Positions 35,582 through 43,994 of a DNA stretch of 64,000 nucleotides are shown here, in pieces. Where the stretch lies: assembly GCF_038008325.1 (NCBI RefSeq), contig NZ_JBBOYW010000001.1:734001-798000 (forward strand), given 5' to 3'. The notes beneath the pieces are model-generated. The model searched no databases and was not told where the DNA came from. It saw only the letters and a list, made by a program, of their open reading frames with translations. The position numbers and the translations under genes were made by a program. Origin of the DNA: Lysinibacillus sp. FSL K6-0232. Its GTDB lineage: Bacteria; Bacillota; Bacilli; Bacillales_A; Planococcaceae. Each line of letters starts with the position of its first letter. The first letter of the stretch is position 1.

Positions 35582-36910
35582 GTGAAAAGTAAGGCGAAGA
35601 ACATATGGAAAACATTTGCAGCGACATCTGCTCTATTTCTTTTTATCCAGACTCCATCAGCGTATGCAACAAGTTTGTCGGATTTAAAGGAAGAAAAAAA
35701 CCAAATTGAAACAAAGAAAAATGAATTAAATTCATCTATTAGCAATAAGTCGAATGCAATTTCTGCTAATCAGGAAAAGCAACAAAAAATCTTAGACCAA
35801 ATTCAAGCATTAAATGCTGAAATCGACAAAACAAATAGCAATATTAAAAATGTAGAAGCTGAAATTCATACAACAAATGAAGAAATTAAAAAATTAAAAG
35901 CATCCATTCAAGAGCTTTTACGTAAAATTGAAGAGCGTGATTTACTGTTAGAAGAGCGTGCTCGTGCCCTTCAAGCAGGCGGCTCCGTTAGCTATTTAGA
36001 CGTATTATTAGGCTCTAATAGCTTCGTAGACTTTATTGATCGATTTTCCGCAGTTAATGCATTACTAGAAGCGGATCGTCAAATTATTCAAGATCAAAAA
36101 GACGATAAGCAGCAATTAGAGGAGCAAAAGCAGAGTGTGGAAGAAAAGCGTCAAAAATTAGAAGGTCAAAAAGCTGAGCTTGAACGTTTAAAAGCATCAT
36201 TAAATGGTCAAAAGGCTGAGAAAAACAGCTTGGTTGAGCAATTAGAAAAAGAACAAGAAAAGCTGAAATCTGAAAAGGTATTACTTGAAAAAGAATATTC
36301 TGAAGCATTAGAAGTTAGTCAAGAATTACAAAATCAAATTGTTGCTGAGCAAAAGCGTTTAGCTGAAATTGCTCGTCAACAGGAAGAAAAACGTAAAGCA
36401 GCCGCGGCAGCCGCTGCCGCAGCGGCTGCTAGAAATGCTAGCAGTGGTTCAAGCAGTTCATCCGGTTCATCTAATGTGATTGTAAATGCACCTCAATCAA
36501 ACGGCACTTGGATTAAGCCAACAAATGGTCGTTTAACATCACCTTATGGTTGGCGTAATATTGGTGCAGGCCCTGAATTCCATTATGGTGTAGACCTTGC
36601 CAATGCAGCAGGAACACCGATTTGGGCAGCAGCAGATGGTGTCGTTTCTTATGCAGCACCACTTAGCTCTTATGGCAATGTTGTTATTTTAACGCATTCC
36701 ATCGATGGACAAATTTATACAACAGTATATGCACATCTAAGTTCATTTAATGTAGGTGTGGGACAAGAGGTAACACAAGGTCAGCAAATTGCAGCGATGG
36801 GTAGCACAGGTCGCTCTACTGGCCCTCACTTACACTTTGAGGTGCATATTGGCCCATGGAGAGGTCAAGCTGCTGGTAGTGTAAACCCACTAAAATATAT
36901 TCCATTGTAA
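35582..36910 (+). CDS. Coiled-coil M23 peptidoglycan hydrolase, probable FtsEX partner
   Basis: 442 residues, GTG start. Signal peptide (KNIWKTFAATSALFLFIQTPSAYA), then a coiled coil from about residue 35 to 280 (EEKNQIETKKNELNSSISNKSNAISANQEKQQ ... EKEQEKLKSEKVLLEKEYSEALEV), an Ala/Ser linker and a LytM/M23 metallopeptidase. Zinc ligands are present: FHYGVD near 330 and HLHFE near 419, plus YAHLSS. The coiled-coil plus M23 layout is that of EnvC and related proteins activated by FtsEX. In B. subtilis the FtsEX target is CwlO, which has an NlpC/P60 domain, so this lineage appears to pair FtsEX with an M23 enzyme. Confidence 0.88.
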   Translation: MKSKAKNIWKTFAATSALFLFIQTPSAYATSLSDLKEEKNQIETKKNELNSSISNKSNAISANQEKQQKILDQIQALNAEIDKTNSNIKNVEAEIHTTNEEIKKLKASIQELLRKIEERDLLLEERARALQAGGSVSYLDVLLGSNSFVDFIDRFSAVNALLEADRQIIQDQKDDKQQLEEQKQSVEEKRQKLEGQKAELERLKASLNGQKAEKNSLVEQLEKEQEKLKSEKVLLEKEYSEALEVSQELQNQIVAEQKRLAEIARQQEEKRKAAAAAAAAAAARNASSGSSSSSGSSNVIVNAPQSNGTWIKPTNGRLTSPYGWRNIGAGPEFHYGVDLANAAGTPIWAAADGVVSYAAPLSSYGNVVILTHSIDGQIYTTVYAHLSSFNVGVGQEVTQGQQIAAMGSTGRSTGPHLHFEVHIGPWRGQAAGSVNPLKYIPL

Positions 36911-36913
36911 AAT

Positions 36914-36954
36914 GAAAAAGCTATACATTAGCGCGCTAATGTATAGCTTTTTTG
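36914..36954 (+). terminator. Terminator of ftsEX-M23
   Basis: AAAAGCTATACATTAGC is perfectly complementary to GCTAATGTATAGCTTTT with a minimal loop, followed by TT-rich sequence. Confidence 0.9.
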
Positions 36955-36973
36955 TGTGGATTCTGACTATTTT

Positions 36974-37002
36974 TTGAACACAGTGTGAAATCCTCATATG
37001 CT
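36974..37002 (+). promoter_or_regulatory. Candidate SigA promoter
   Basis: TTGAAC (36974-36979), 17-nt spacer, TATGCT (36997-37002), upstream of the membrane protein at 37055. Confidence 0.45.
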
Positions 37003-37054
37003 AAACTATATCTATGCTATGCTGTAGCTATCTTTTAAGAGAGGATTTGTTGGT

Positions 37055-37675
37055 GTGATTAATACAGAATGGTATACGGTTCGAGCACTAACATTACCAG
37101 CAACAGCAATCGCTTTGCTTTGCGCCTTTGTACTTGTATGGCTTATATTGCGTTTACAGTTTTCTAAGAAAATGTCTGAACAATATGCTGATGCCATTTT
37201 TACGTTTATTCTTGTATGGAAATTTAGCTTACTTGTAACCGATTTCAAAGCAGTCATTGCCCAACCTATTTCTTTATTATATTTTAATGGAGGAACAATA
37301 GGCATTTTTCTTGGTGTTTTAGCAGCATCATGGCAAGTATGGCGCAAGCGAGATAAGGCGTTTGAGATAAAAGCATATAGCTGGTCAATAATATTGACAC
37401 AGTCCATTTATCAATGGTTAGTGATTTTATTGAATGATAATCCTGTGAAAAGTGAAGTAATTACATTAACAGTGCTAAGCTTATTAACTCTCTTCATATT
37501 ATGGAAATTAACAGCATTGAAGCAGGCACTATTGCTGTATACAGTCGGCTTTATCATTGTTGCCCTTTTTCAACCATTAGGGGTGTGGCAAACGGCTGTC
37601 GGCGTTAACCTGTTATTACTTTGTCTTGGAATTGCTATTCAATATAAGCAGCACGATGTGGGAGGGAAAGCATGA
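37055..37675 (+). CDS. Polytopic membrane protein coupled to a TlpA-like thioredoxin
   Basis: 206 residues with about six hydrophobic helices (ALTLPATAIALLCAFVLVWLIL, YADAIFTFILVWKFSLLV, GTIGIFLGVLAASWQVW, LTVLSLLTLFILWKL, ALLLYTVGFIIVALF, AVGVNLLLLCLGIAI). No CcdA-type cysteine pair is present. The LYFNGGTIGIFLGVLAA stretch faintly resembles part of the Lgt lipoprotein transferase fold, but catalytic residues are not evident. Its stop overlaps the start of the thioredoxin gene (ATGA), suggesting a joint function in extracytoplasmic redox or protein handling. Function not assigned. Confidence 0.7.
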   Translation: MINTEWYTVRALTLPATAIALLCAFVLVWLILRLQFSKKMSEQYADAIFTFILVWKFSLLVTDFKAVIAQPISLLYFNGGTIGIFLGVLAASWQVWRKRDKAFEIKAYSWSIILTQSIYQWLVILLNDNPVKSEVITLTVLSLLTLFILWKLTALKQALLLYTVGFIIVALFQPLGVWQTAVGVNLLLLCLGIAIQYKQHDVGGKA

Positions 37676-38259
37676 AAAAAAATATTGGGCTATTAATTGT
37701 TGTGCTTTTAGTAGTTGCGATGGTTGGTACATATGTTAAACAGCAAATTGATGAGGAGCGTGCTATTGATAAGTCTGCTCTTGGGAAGGATATGGAGGAG
37801 CGCAACATCGGCTTGGCAAATGGCGACACACCGCCAGATTTTACATTAACAAGCTTGGATGGAAAAGATATAACATTAAGTGATCTTCGTGGGAAAAAGG
37901 TTGTATTAAATTTTTGGGCAACTTGGTGTCCACCATGTAAAGCCGAAATGCCACATATGCAAAGCTTTTATGATGAATTTGCTGAAGAAAAAAATGTTGA
38001 AATTATAGCGGTTAATTTAACATCAGAGGAGCGTGATGTGACAGCTGATGCCAAGGTAGATACGGTGATGACGTTTAGAGATAGCTTTGAACTAACATTC
38101 CCAATTTTATTAGACCCTGATAATTTAGTAGGCTCTGATTATCAAATTATTACTATTCCAACAACATATTTTATTGATACGAACGGCTATATTCAACGTG
38201 CTATTAAAGGACCGATGGATGTTGATATGCTAAAAGATTATGTCGATGCACTCGATTAA
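37672..38259 (+). CDS. Membrane-anchored TlpA/ResA-like thiol-disulfide oxidoreductase
   Basis: 195 residues. Uncleaved N-terminal anchor (KKNIGLLIVVLLVVAMVGTYV), then a thioredoxin fold with active site NFWATWCPPCKAEMPHM near residue 82, the TlpA insertion (NLTSEERDVTADAKVDTVMTFRDSFELTFPI) and the cis-Pro loop TIPTTYFIDTNG. It likely reduces or transfers disulfides outside the membrane, as ResA does for cytochrome c apoproteins. Substrate unknown; no cytochrome genes lie nearby. Confidence 0.85.
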   Translation: MKKNIGLLIVVLLVVAMVGTYVKQQIDEERAIDKSALGKDMEERNIGLANGDTPPDFTLTSLDGKDITLSDLRGKKVVLNFWATWCPPCKAEMPHMQSFYDEFAEEKNVEIIAVNLTSEERDVTADAKVDTVMTFRDSFELTFPILLDPDNLVGSDYQIITIPTTYFIDTNGYIQRAIKGPMDVDMLKDYVDALD

Positions 38260-38268
38260 TTCATAACA

Positions 38269-38307
38269 ATCTGCTCGCTTTCTCTATTAGAAGCGAGCAG
38301 ATTTTTT
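38269..38307 (+). terminator. Terminator of the TlpA-like gene
   Basis: ATCTGCTCGCTT pairs perfectly with AAGCGAGCAGAT around a short loop, followed by six T. Confidence 0.92.
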
Positions 38308-38320
38308 ATTAAAAGGCAGG

Positions 38321-38404
38321 ATACCCGCGAATCAGGGACGAATACTCGCAAACCGAGAGTAGATACCCGCGAAGCCAGAACAAATACCCGCACAGCTAAA
38401 ATAA
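38321..38404. repeat. Four-copy degenerate tandem array, 21-nt period
   Basis: The core ATACCCGC (one copy ATACTCGC) recurs at 38321, 38342, 38363 and 38384, exactly 21 nt apart, with partly conserved filler (GCGAA-C-AG). It lies between the terminator and the ctpB ribosome binding site, in the likely promoter region. Confidence 0.65.
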
Positions 38405-38471
38405 TCCTCATACAATTTTGTATGTTTGAAAAAATAGAGTCATACAGTAAAAGAGATGGAGGAGGGAAGGT

Positions 38472-39914
38472 TTGCGCAAAATAACAGCTGGAGTCGGAGT
38501 GCTGATTAGTAGTTTAGTGGTAGGCAGTGGTATTTATTTTGATTGGTTTACGCTTGGCGATAAAGAAGAGCCTGTTACGGAGGTTGATACTATTGATGAA
38601 GCGATGACATTAATCGAAGAAAAATCTGTATACAGCACAAAGAAGGATGTTCTAGTAGAAGGGGCACTTCGTGGGATGGCTGATGCCATTAAGGACCCTT
38701 ATAGCACCTACTACTCGAAAGAAGAGGCTGAGCAGCATCGGCAAATGCTAGCTGAGGAGAGGGTAGGCATTGGTATTGAGTTAACAGAAAATAAAGGGAA
38801 ATTTATTGTTGTGTCCCCTGTGCGTTCATCGCCAGCAGAGAAGGCAGGCATGCGCTCGCTTGATGAAATTGTACAAGTTGATAGTGTGCGTGTGGATGGC
38901 AAAACAATGAGTGAATTAATGCATTTAATTCAAGGTGAGAAGGGCACAAAGGTAACGATTGTCGTTTATAGACCAAGCGAGGATAAGCATATTAAAATGA
39001 CGATGGAACGTGCTGCTATCTCTAATAAAACCGTATCAAGTGAGGTTGTAAAAGTAGAGGATACAGCGCTTGGCTATGTGGAAATCTCACTTTTTGGTGA
39101 AAAGACGGCAAATGAATGGGTTGCTGAAACAAGTAAATTACTGCGCAAAGATGTTGAGGGAATTATTATCGATGTGCGTGATAATCCAGGTGGGTATTTA
39201 CATAGCGTTGCAGCGCTACTAAGCACAGTCTTAGAAAATGGCAAGGTATTTGCATATATGCAAAATGCAGAGGGTGCTATGGAACCTTTGAAAACACAAA
39301 CAAAAGGCTTTGATGAAAAATATTTAGAAACAATGAATAAAATTCCAATTGTTGTGTTACAAAATCAGGGCAGTGCGTCAGCTAGTGAAGTATTAAGTGG
39401 TGCTTTAAAGGGCTGGGGGCGCGCTTCACTTGTTGGTGTTAAAAGCTTTGGTAAAGGAACAGTGCAGGAATCTTGGTCACTTTCGAATGGGGGCGAGCTA
39501 AAATTATCAACAAATAAATGGCTCACACCAAAGCGAGAGTGGATTCATGGGCAGGGAATTGAGGCAAGCTTAGTGATTGAACAAAATGAATTATTTGCTT
39601 TCCAGCTACATCCATTAACAGGAAAATTTAAAGTAGGTGATATGAGTGAGGAAATTGCCTATTCACAAAATGCCTTGCAAAAGCTTGGCTATCAAATTGA
39701 TCGTTTAGATGGGTATATGGATGATACAACGGCTGAGGCTGTGACCCTATATCGCAAGCAGAAAAAATTAGAACAGGCAGAAGATGAGTTTTCTATGGAT
39801 ACAACTTTTTTTAATAGTTTAAATGAAACATTAAAAAATTATAAGGCAGACCGTCAAAATGACCAACAATTCCAAATGGCTACTAGTTTTTTATTGCATA
39901 CAATTGAGCAATAA
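38472..39914 (+). CDS. ctpB: Carboxy-terminal processing protease (S41), CtpA/CtpB type
   Basis: 480 residues from a TTG start after GAGGAGGGAAGG. N-terminal membrane anchor (ITAGVGVLISSLVVGSGIYF), helical segment, PDZ domain about 95-185 (GIGIELTENKGKFIVVSPVRSSPAEKAGM), S41 core with nucleophile serine in GSASASEVLSGAL and the lysine in SFGKGTVQESW, then a C-terminal peptidoglycan-binding-type domain (SQNALQKLGYQIDRLDGYMDDTTAEAV). CtpB acts outside the membrane on signalling proteins such as SpoIVFA during sporulation. Position before minJ matches B. subtilis. Confidence 0.88.
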   Translation: MRKITAGVGVLISSLVVGSGIYFDWFTLGDKEEPVTEVDTIDEAMTLIEEKSVYSTKKDVLVEGALRGMADAIKDPYSTYYSKEEAEQHRQMLAEERVGIGIELTENKGKFIVVSPVRSSPAEKAGMRSLDEIVQVDSVRVDGKTMSELMHLIQGEKGTKVTIVVYRPSEDKHIKMTMERAAISNKTVSSEVVKVEDTALGYVEISLFGEKTANEWVAETSKLLRKDVEGIIIDVRDNPGGYLHSVAALLSTVLENGKVFAYMQNAEGAMEPLKTQTKGFDEKYLETMNKIPIVVLQNQGSASASEVLSGALKGWGRASLVGVKSFGKGTVQESWSLSNGGELKLSTNKWLTPKREWIHGQGIEASLVIEQNELFAFQLHPLTGKFKVGDMSEEIAYSQNALQKLGYQIDRLDGYMDDTTAEAVTLYRKQKKLEQAEDEFSMDTTFFNSLNETLKNYKADRQNDQQFQMATSFLLHTIEQ

Positions 39915-40012
39915 CAACAAAAATGCCTTTCTATCAGTTTGTACTACGCAAGACTGTAGTCGTTTGATACAATAAATTTATAGCATTTAAGATAGAAACG
40001 GCGGGTGTTCGT

Positions 40013-41194
40013 ATGGTTAGTGATATATTCATAGAAATTGTAACAGCGATTGGCCGCTTTTTACTCAACCCATTATTATATATAGCCACTATATTTGCTA
40101 TTTTATTAGGGTATCGTCGTGTCAAACAGGAGCGTAAATATTTTCATAGACGGATTATTTGGGGCTGGACGGAGTTAATTGGGCAATGGAAAGAAGGCTG
40201 GCTGTATGCACTGATTATTTCCATCATTAGTATTGCAGCAGGGCTAACTGTGCCGAAAGTATTTTTAATAGTGTTAATCGTTATCTCGGTGGTTGCACTT
40301 ATCTTGTATTGTGTAAATGCACTATCGCCTATTTTGACAATAGGCATTGCAACAGCTATAGTATGGGCAATGTTCTACTACAATTTTACATTTTCTTGGT
40401 GGAAGATTTCCTTAGAGGGCATCGATGTAATGGAAGGAGCCATTGTAGCGATTACTATTCTTGCAGGCTTAAGTGTGATTGCGGAAGGGCTTCTTATTCG
40501 ACGAGCAGCACTAAAGGTTGCCACACCCTGCGTTGAAAAAACAAAAAGAGGTATGCAGGCAATTGTCTATCGCACAAGAAATGTATGGGTGTTGCCAATT
40601 CTCTTTGTCATGCCAGGTGATAGGATTGTGGCAGCATTGCCATATTGGCCACAATTTACAATTGGTGAGAACAGCTTTGCTCTTGTGTTATTTCCTCTTG
40701 TTATCGGGTTTTCAAAGCTTATCAGAAAAAATTTACCAGCTTTAGTATTACCTAAAATTGGACGTTCGGTATTATTGCTAGGGCAGTTAATTTTAATTGG
40801 TGGATTGGCGGCTTACTTTGAGCCATTGATTGCCTTGGTTACATTGGCACTTGGAGCGATTATTCGTATTAGTATCTCCATGTATTATGCATGGCAGGAT
40901 AAGACGGATCATTATGCGGTAGCACCAAGTACAAAGGGGGCAGTAATTGCAGCGGTTCTTCCTGATTCACCAGCTGAAAAAATGGGCTTGCTTGCTGGGG
41001 AATGTATACGCAAAGTAAATGGAGTAGCTATTTTTACAGAAAATGAGTTGTATGAAGCATTGCAATTAAATGCAGCACATTGTCGTTTAGAAGTGTTAGA
41101 TCGTAACAATGAAATTCGTTTAACACAGCATGTTATTTATAGTAATGACCATTATCGTATTGGATTATTATTAGCTGAGCCGAGGGATGTATAA
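40013..41194 (+). CDS. minJ: MinJ-like PDZ membrane protein
   Basis: 393 residues, close to B. subtilis MinJ (397). About seven or eight membrane helices fill the first 300 residues (FLLNPLLYIATIFAILLGYRRVKQER, LYALIISIISIAAGLTVPKVFLIVLIVISVVALILY and so on), then a cytosolic PDZ domain (VIAAVLPDSPAEKMGLLAGECIRKVNGVAIFTENELYEALQ). MinJ links DivIVA to MinD and keeps division away from the poles. Assignment rests on architecture, length and the ctpB-minJ-csbA neighbourhood. Its stop overlaps the csbA start (TAATG). Confidence 0.82.
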   Translation: MVSDIFIEIVTAIGRFLLNPLLYIATIFAILLGYRRVKQERKYFHRRIIWGWTELIGQWKEGWLYALIISIISIAAGLTVPKVFLIVLIVISVVALILYCVNALSPILTIGIATAIVWAMFYYNFTFSWWKISLEGIDVMEGAIVAITILAGLSVIAEGLLIRRAALKVATPCVEKTKRGMQAIVYRTRNVWVLPILFVMPGDRIVAALPYWPQFTIGENSFALVLFPLVIGFSKLIRKNLPALVLPKIGRSVLLLGQLILIGGLAAYFEPLIALVTLALGAIIRISISMYYAWQDKTDHYAVAPSTKGAVIAAVLPDSPAEKMGLLAGECIRKVNGVAIFTENELYEALQLNAAHCRLEVLDRNNEIRLTQHVIYSNDHYRIGLLLAEPRDV

Positions 41195-41415
41195 TGGACG
41201 TTTTTGGGAAAATGATGCTAGCACTCTTTATTCCTGCATTGCTTGTGTTATTGTTTACAAGAATTACGTATAACCGCTATATTGCATTAGTATTAGCCAT
41301 TGCGCTAATCGCAGCTTCAGTCTATGCAGGTTATACATCCCCACCCATTATTTTTGTTATAGATGCCTTCTCATTAACAGTTGGTTTTTGGCTAGCCAGT
41401 AAAATGAGGAAATAA
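41194..41415 (+). CDS. csbA: CsbA-like small membrane protein
   Basis: 73 residues, two to three membrane helices (MLALFIPALLVLLFTRITYNRYIALVLAIALIAASVYAGY, PIIFVIDAFSLTVGFWLA). The N-terminal half resembles B. subtilis CsbA closely (LLV-LFTR-TYN-Y-A). CsbA is a SigB-controlled protein of unknown function encoded just upstream of uvrBA in B. subtilis; here uvrBA is 12 kb away. Coupled to minJ by a one-base overlap. Confidence 0.85.
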   Translation: MDVFGKMMLALFIPALLVLLFTRITYNRYIALVLAIALIAASVYAGYTSPPIIFVIDAFSLTVGFWLASKMRK

Positions 41416-41454
41416 AAAGGTCAGTCCTATCTTCGTGATGGGACTGACCTTTTT
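41414..41454. terminator. Bidirectional terminator between csbA and azlD
   Basis: AAAAAGGTCAGTCC is perfectly complementary to GGACTGACCTTTTT, giving A and T runs on both sides for the converging csbA and azlCD genes. Confidence 0.9.
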
Positions 41455-41779
41455 ACATAAAGAATCGCACTACTGCCATAATTATAACGCCTGCGACAAC
41501 TGTAATGGATAAGCTTTTGGTAACAAGGGCAATAATTAGGGTAGGCACAAATGTTACAAAAATAGGCCAATCAAGTGTTACGACTTTGCCGCTTTCGGTA
41601 TCCAATAAGTTTTCGATAACAAGAGCGCTTAAAATACACACAGGAATAAAGCTAAGCCATTTAAGAACAACGTCTGGCAGTGTAACACTACGTACAAATA
41701 TAAATGGAATGACACGCGGTAGCCATGTAACAACTGCACAGCCAATAATAAGCCATACCATATAAGAGGTTGTTGTCAT
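41453..41779 (-). CDS. azlD: AzlD family branched-chain amino acid transport subunit
   Basis: 108 residues with four hydrophobic helices (YMVWLIIGCAVVTWLPRVIPFIF, LSFIPVCILSALVIENLL, WPIFVTFVPTLIIALVTKSLSITVVAGVIIMAVV). AzlD pairs with AzlC as an export-type transporter for branched-chain amino acid analogues. It overlaps azlC by 4 nt. Confidence 0.9.
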   Translation of the reverse strand: MTTTSYMVWLIIGCAVVTWLPRVIPFIFVRSVTLPDVVLKWLSFIPVCILSALVIENLLDTESGKVVTLDWPIFVTFVPTLIIALVTKSLSITVVAGVIIMAVVRFFM

Positions 41780-42507
41780 TTATCCGTCACCACCCCAATT
41801 GTTGCAACAATGACTGTTGCTAATAGTACCGCTACATGGGAAGGAACGATATAGGAGAGACCGTACATAATGAGTGCCATATAGCCAATTAACTTAATAT
41901 AGTGCATAATTTTGCTTTGTCCGATACTGCTCAATTGTAAAACTAACAGTGCAATAAACATCGCAATTAACGCAAAGTCCAATCCCCATTTTTCAGGATT
42001 TGCTACCCATTGCCCTAAAAAAGCACCTGCAAGGCAGGACAAAATCCAAAAAATATAGGCTGTTACATTCAAGCCATCCATCCATTTGCCATATAATTTA
42101 CCTGTTTGCATTTGTTTTGTCACAGCTACCCCAAAGGTTTCGTCTGTTAATAATGTTCCGAACCCAACATTTCTTAGCATAGAATAGCGTGTAAAATGAG
42201 GTGCTAATGTTAAACTCATTAATAAATGGCGTAAATTAACGACAAAAATGGTTACAATAATAGCAGAAGCAGGGCTGCTTGTTAAAAGCAATGCACAAAA
42301 GATAAATTGCGCAGACCCTGCATAAACGAGAATCGTTAGCAGTGCAATTTCAAGCACGGATAGCCCTGAAGCGGAACCTACAACACCAAATGCAAGTCCT
42401 ATACTAATATAACCGAGCAAAGTAGGAATACAATCCTTAACACCTTGTAAAAAGCTATCGTTAAGGGAGCTTGCCGTATCGTGGTGCGGCTCTGTTGTAC
42501 TTGTCAT
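41776..42507 (-). CDS. azlC: AzlC family branched-chain amino acid transport subunit
   Basis: 243 residues if started at the ATG whose complement is 42505-42507, about 11 nt from an AAAGGA site; the ATG at 42519 abuts that site and is less likely. Hallmark AzlC sequence: GVKDCIPTLLGYISIGLAFGVVGSASGLSVLEIALLTILVYAGSAQF, then NLRHLLMSLTLAP and DETFGVA. About six membrane helices. Divergent from the XRE-cupin gene, its probable regulator. Confidence 0.92.
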   Translation of the reverse strand: MTSTTEPHHDTASSLNDSFLQGVKDCIPTLLGYISIGLAFGVVGSASGLSVLEIALLTILVYAGSAQFIFCALLLTSSPASAIIVTIFVVNLRHLLMSLTLAPHFTRYSMLRNVGFGTLLTDETFGVAVTKQMQTGKLYGKWMDGLNVTAYIFWILSCLAGAFLGQWVANPEKWGLDFALIAMFIALLVLQLSSIGQSKIMHYIKLIGYMALIMYGLSYIVPSHVAVLLATVIVATIGVVTDK

Positions 42508-42535
42508 AAAATAGGTCATCCTTTCTTAAAAAATC

Positions 42536-42593
42536 AATGTATACTATTGATAGAATAGTTTGATAGTTAGATGTGTTTATTAAAGTATACATT
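42536..42593. promoter_or_regulatory. Inverted repeat in the azlC / XRE-cupin divergent promoter region
   Basis: AATGTATACT (42536-42545) and AGTATACATT (42584-42593) are exact reverse complements, 38 nt apart, in the 124-bp divergent gap. Spaced half-sites on both sides suit a looping or cooperative operator for the adjacent regulator. Confidence 0.5.
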
Positions 42594-42631
42594 TGTCTGA
42601 TAAAATAAACAATAGAGATTGGTGAATAACA

Positions 42632-43183
42632 ATGGAACAAATGAGTCGAAACTTAGCCTTCCAATTAAAAAGAATTCGACAGCAGCGTCATGTCAGCTTA
42701 GATGATGTAGCAAAGGCAACAGGTGTTAGTAAGGCACAGCTTGCTCAAATTGAAAAGGGTGAGGCAAATCCCACTGTATCAACGATTTGGAAAATTGCCG
42801 CGGGTATGCGTATTTCTTTTTCTTCTTTACTACAGCCACCAACAGCTCATTACACACGTTATAGTAGCAAGGATGCACCACATGTGGATGAGGATGAGGG
42901 GCGTTATCGTGTATATTCGATTATCCCCTATAGTCCTGAGAGGGGCTGGGAATTTTATAAGGTTGAAATGGAACCTGGAGCAGTAAGCAGGAGTGAAGCT
43001 CATACAGAAGGGGTAGAGGAAACTGTAATCGTTATTAAAGGACAAGCTATGATTTCTGCTGGAGATATGCATGAATTACTGGATGAAGGGGATACACTAG
43101 TATTCTCAGGGCATCAACCTCATGAGTATCGAAATACAGCAGAAGGGCTAACTATTTTACATTTAATTTTACAGTATAAATAG
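42632..43183 (+). CDS. XRE-type regulator with C-terminal cupin sensor
   Basis: 183 residues. N-terminal helix-turn-helix (LAFQLKRIRQQRHVSLDDVAKATGVSKAQLAQIEKGEANPTVSTIWKIAAGM, residues 8-60) followed by a cupin barrel (EPGAVSRSEAHTEGVEETVIVIKGQAMISAGDMHELLDEGDTLVFSGHQPHEYRN). This class commonly controls a neighbouring transporter gene, here azlCD. The ligand is unknown; an amino acid is plausible from context. A SigA-like promoter is probably inside the divergent region. Confidence 0.88.
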   Translation: MEQMSRNLAFQLKRIRQQRHVSLDDVAKATGVSKAQLAQIEKGEANPTVSTIWKIAAGMRISFSSLLQPPTAHYTRYSSKDAPHVDEDEGRYRVYSIIPYSPERGWEFYKVEMEPGAVSRSEAHTEGVEETVIVIKGQAMISAGDMHELLDEGDTLVFSGHQPHEYRNTAEGLTILHLILQYK

Positions 43184-43194
43184 AGGTGTCAATA

Positions 43195-43833
43195 GTGAGT
43201 GAATGGTTTACTGTAGAAAATATAGAACAAATTGCGGCACAGTATCGAACACTAGGTCCAATTATTGGTTTATTGCTACCGTTTCTAGAAGCATTTTTAC
43301 CATTTCTACCATTAGTGGTGTTTGTTGTTGCCAATGCAAGTGCATTTGGATTATGGATAGGGTTTTTATTATCTTGGTTAGGCTCTGTAGCAGGGTCCTA
43401 TGTGGTATTTTTGCTTGTCCGTCGTTTTGGGAAGCATCCAAAGTTGCGATTTTTAACAGGCGGTAAAAAGGTACAGAAGCTTATTCAATGGGTGGATATG
43501 AATGGTCTTAGCCCTCTGTTCGTTCTGCTATGTTTTCCTTTTACACCATCTGTTATTGTTAATATTGTCGCAGGACTGTCCCATATTCATAAAAAGTTTT
43601 ACTTAATCGTTTTATTAGCTGGAAAGTTTGTCATGATTTTAGGAATGAGTGTACTTGGCTATGATTTAAAATCATTACTAACAAGTCCTGTAAGATTGGT
43701 AATTGCAGCTGTTGCGATTGTGATTTTATGGTGGGTAGGCAAGTTGATGGAGAAGCGTTTGAATGCTCGTGTTGAACGAGATTTGCGACAAGCGCGAAAT
43801 TTGCCAAAAAAACAAGATAAACATGCAAGTTAA
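43195..43833 (+). CDS. TVP38/TMEM64 (VTT, DedA-like) membrane protein
   Basis: 212 residues from GTG 43195, 6 nt after GAGGTG. Five or six hydrophobic helices with the VTT pattern: PIIGLLLPFLEAFLPFLPLVVFVVANASAFG, then FLLSWLGSVAGSYVVFLLVRRFGK, and FPFTPSVIVNIVAGLSH (F-P-x-x-P-x re-entrant motif). VTT-domain proteins are lipid scramblase-like or transporters for undecaprenyl or other phospholipids. The C terminus is a basic cytosolic helix. Follows the regulator by only 11 nt, so may be cotranscribed. Confidence 0.85.
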   Translation: MSEWFTVENIEQIAAQYRTLGPIIGLLLPFLEAFLPFLPLVVFVVANASAFGLWIGFLLSWLGSVAGSYVVFLLVRRFGKHPKLRFLTGGKKVQKLIQWVDMNGLSPLFVLLCFPFTPSVIVNIVAGLSHIHKKFYLIVLLAGKFVMILGMSVLGYDLKSLLTSPVRLVIAAVAIVILWWVGKLMEKRLNARVERDLRQARNLPKKQDKHAS

Positions 43834-43846
43834 TAGTTGATGTACA

Positions 43847-43880
43847 GGTCTCTTTTTCGCGAAGAGGCCACTTTTATTTA
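43847..43880 (+). terminator. Weak terminator after the TVP38-family gene
   Basis: GGTCTCTT pairs with AAGAGGCC (one G-T pair), followed by ACTTTTATTT. Confidence 0.5.
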
Positions 43881-43994
43881 ATAAAGCTTGCTAGATAGTA
43901 TTTCATAGCTTTTTTCGATAAAATTTAAGATAGCTATTCAAAAGTAATCAAGCCGCTCAATAATGTAATCAACAATCAAAAGGGGGAAAAGCTC

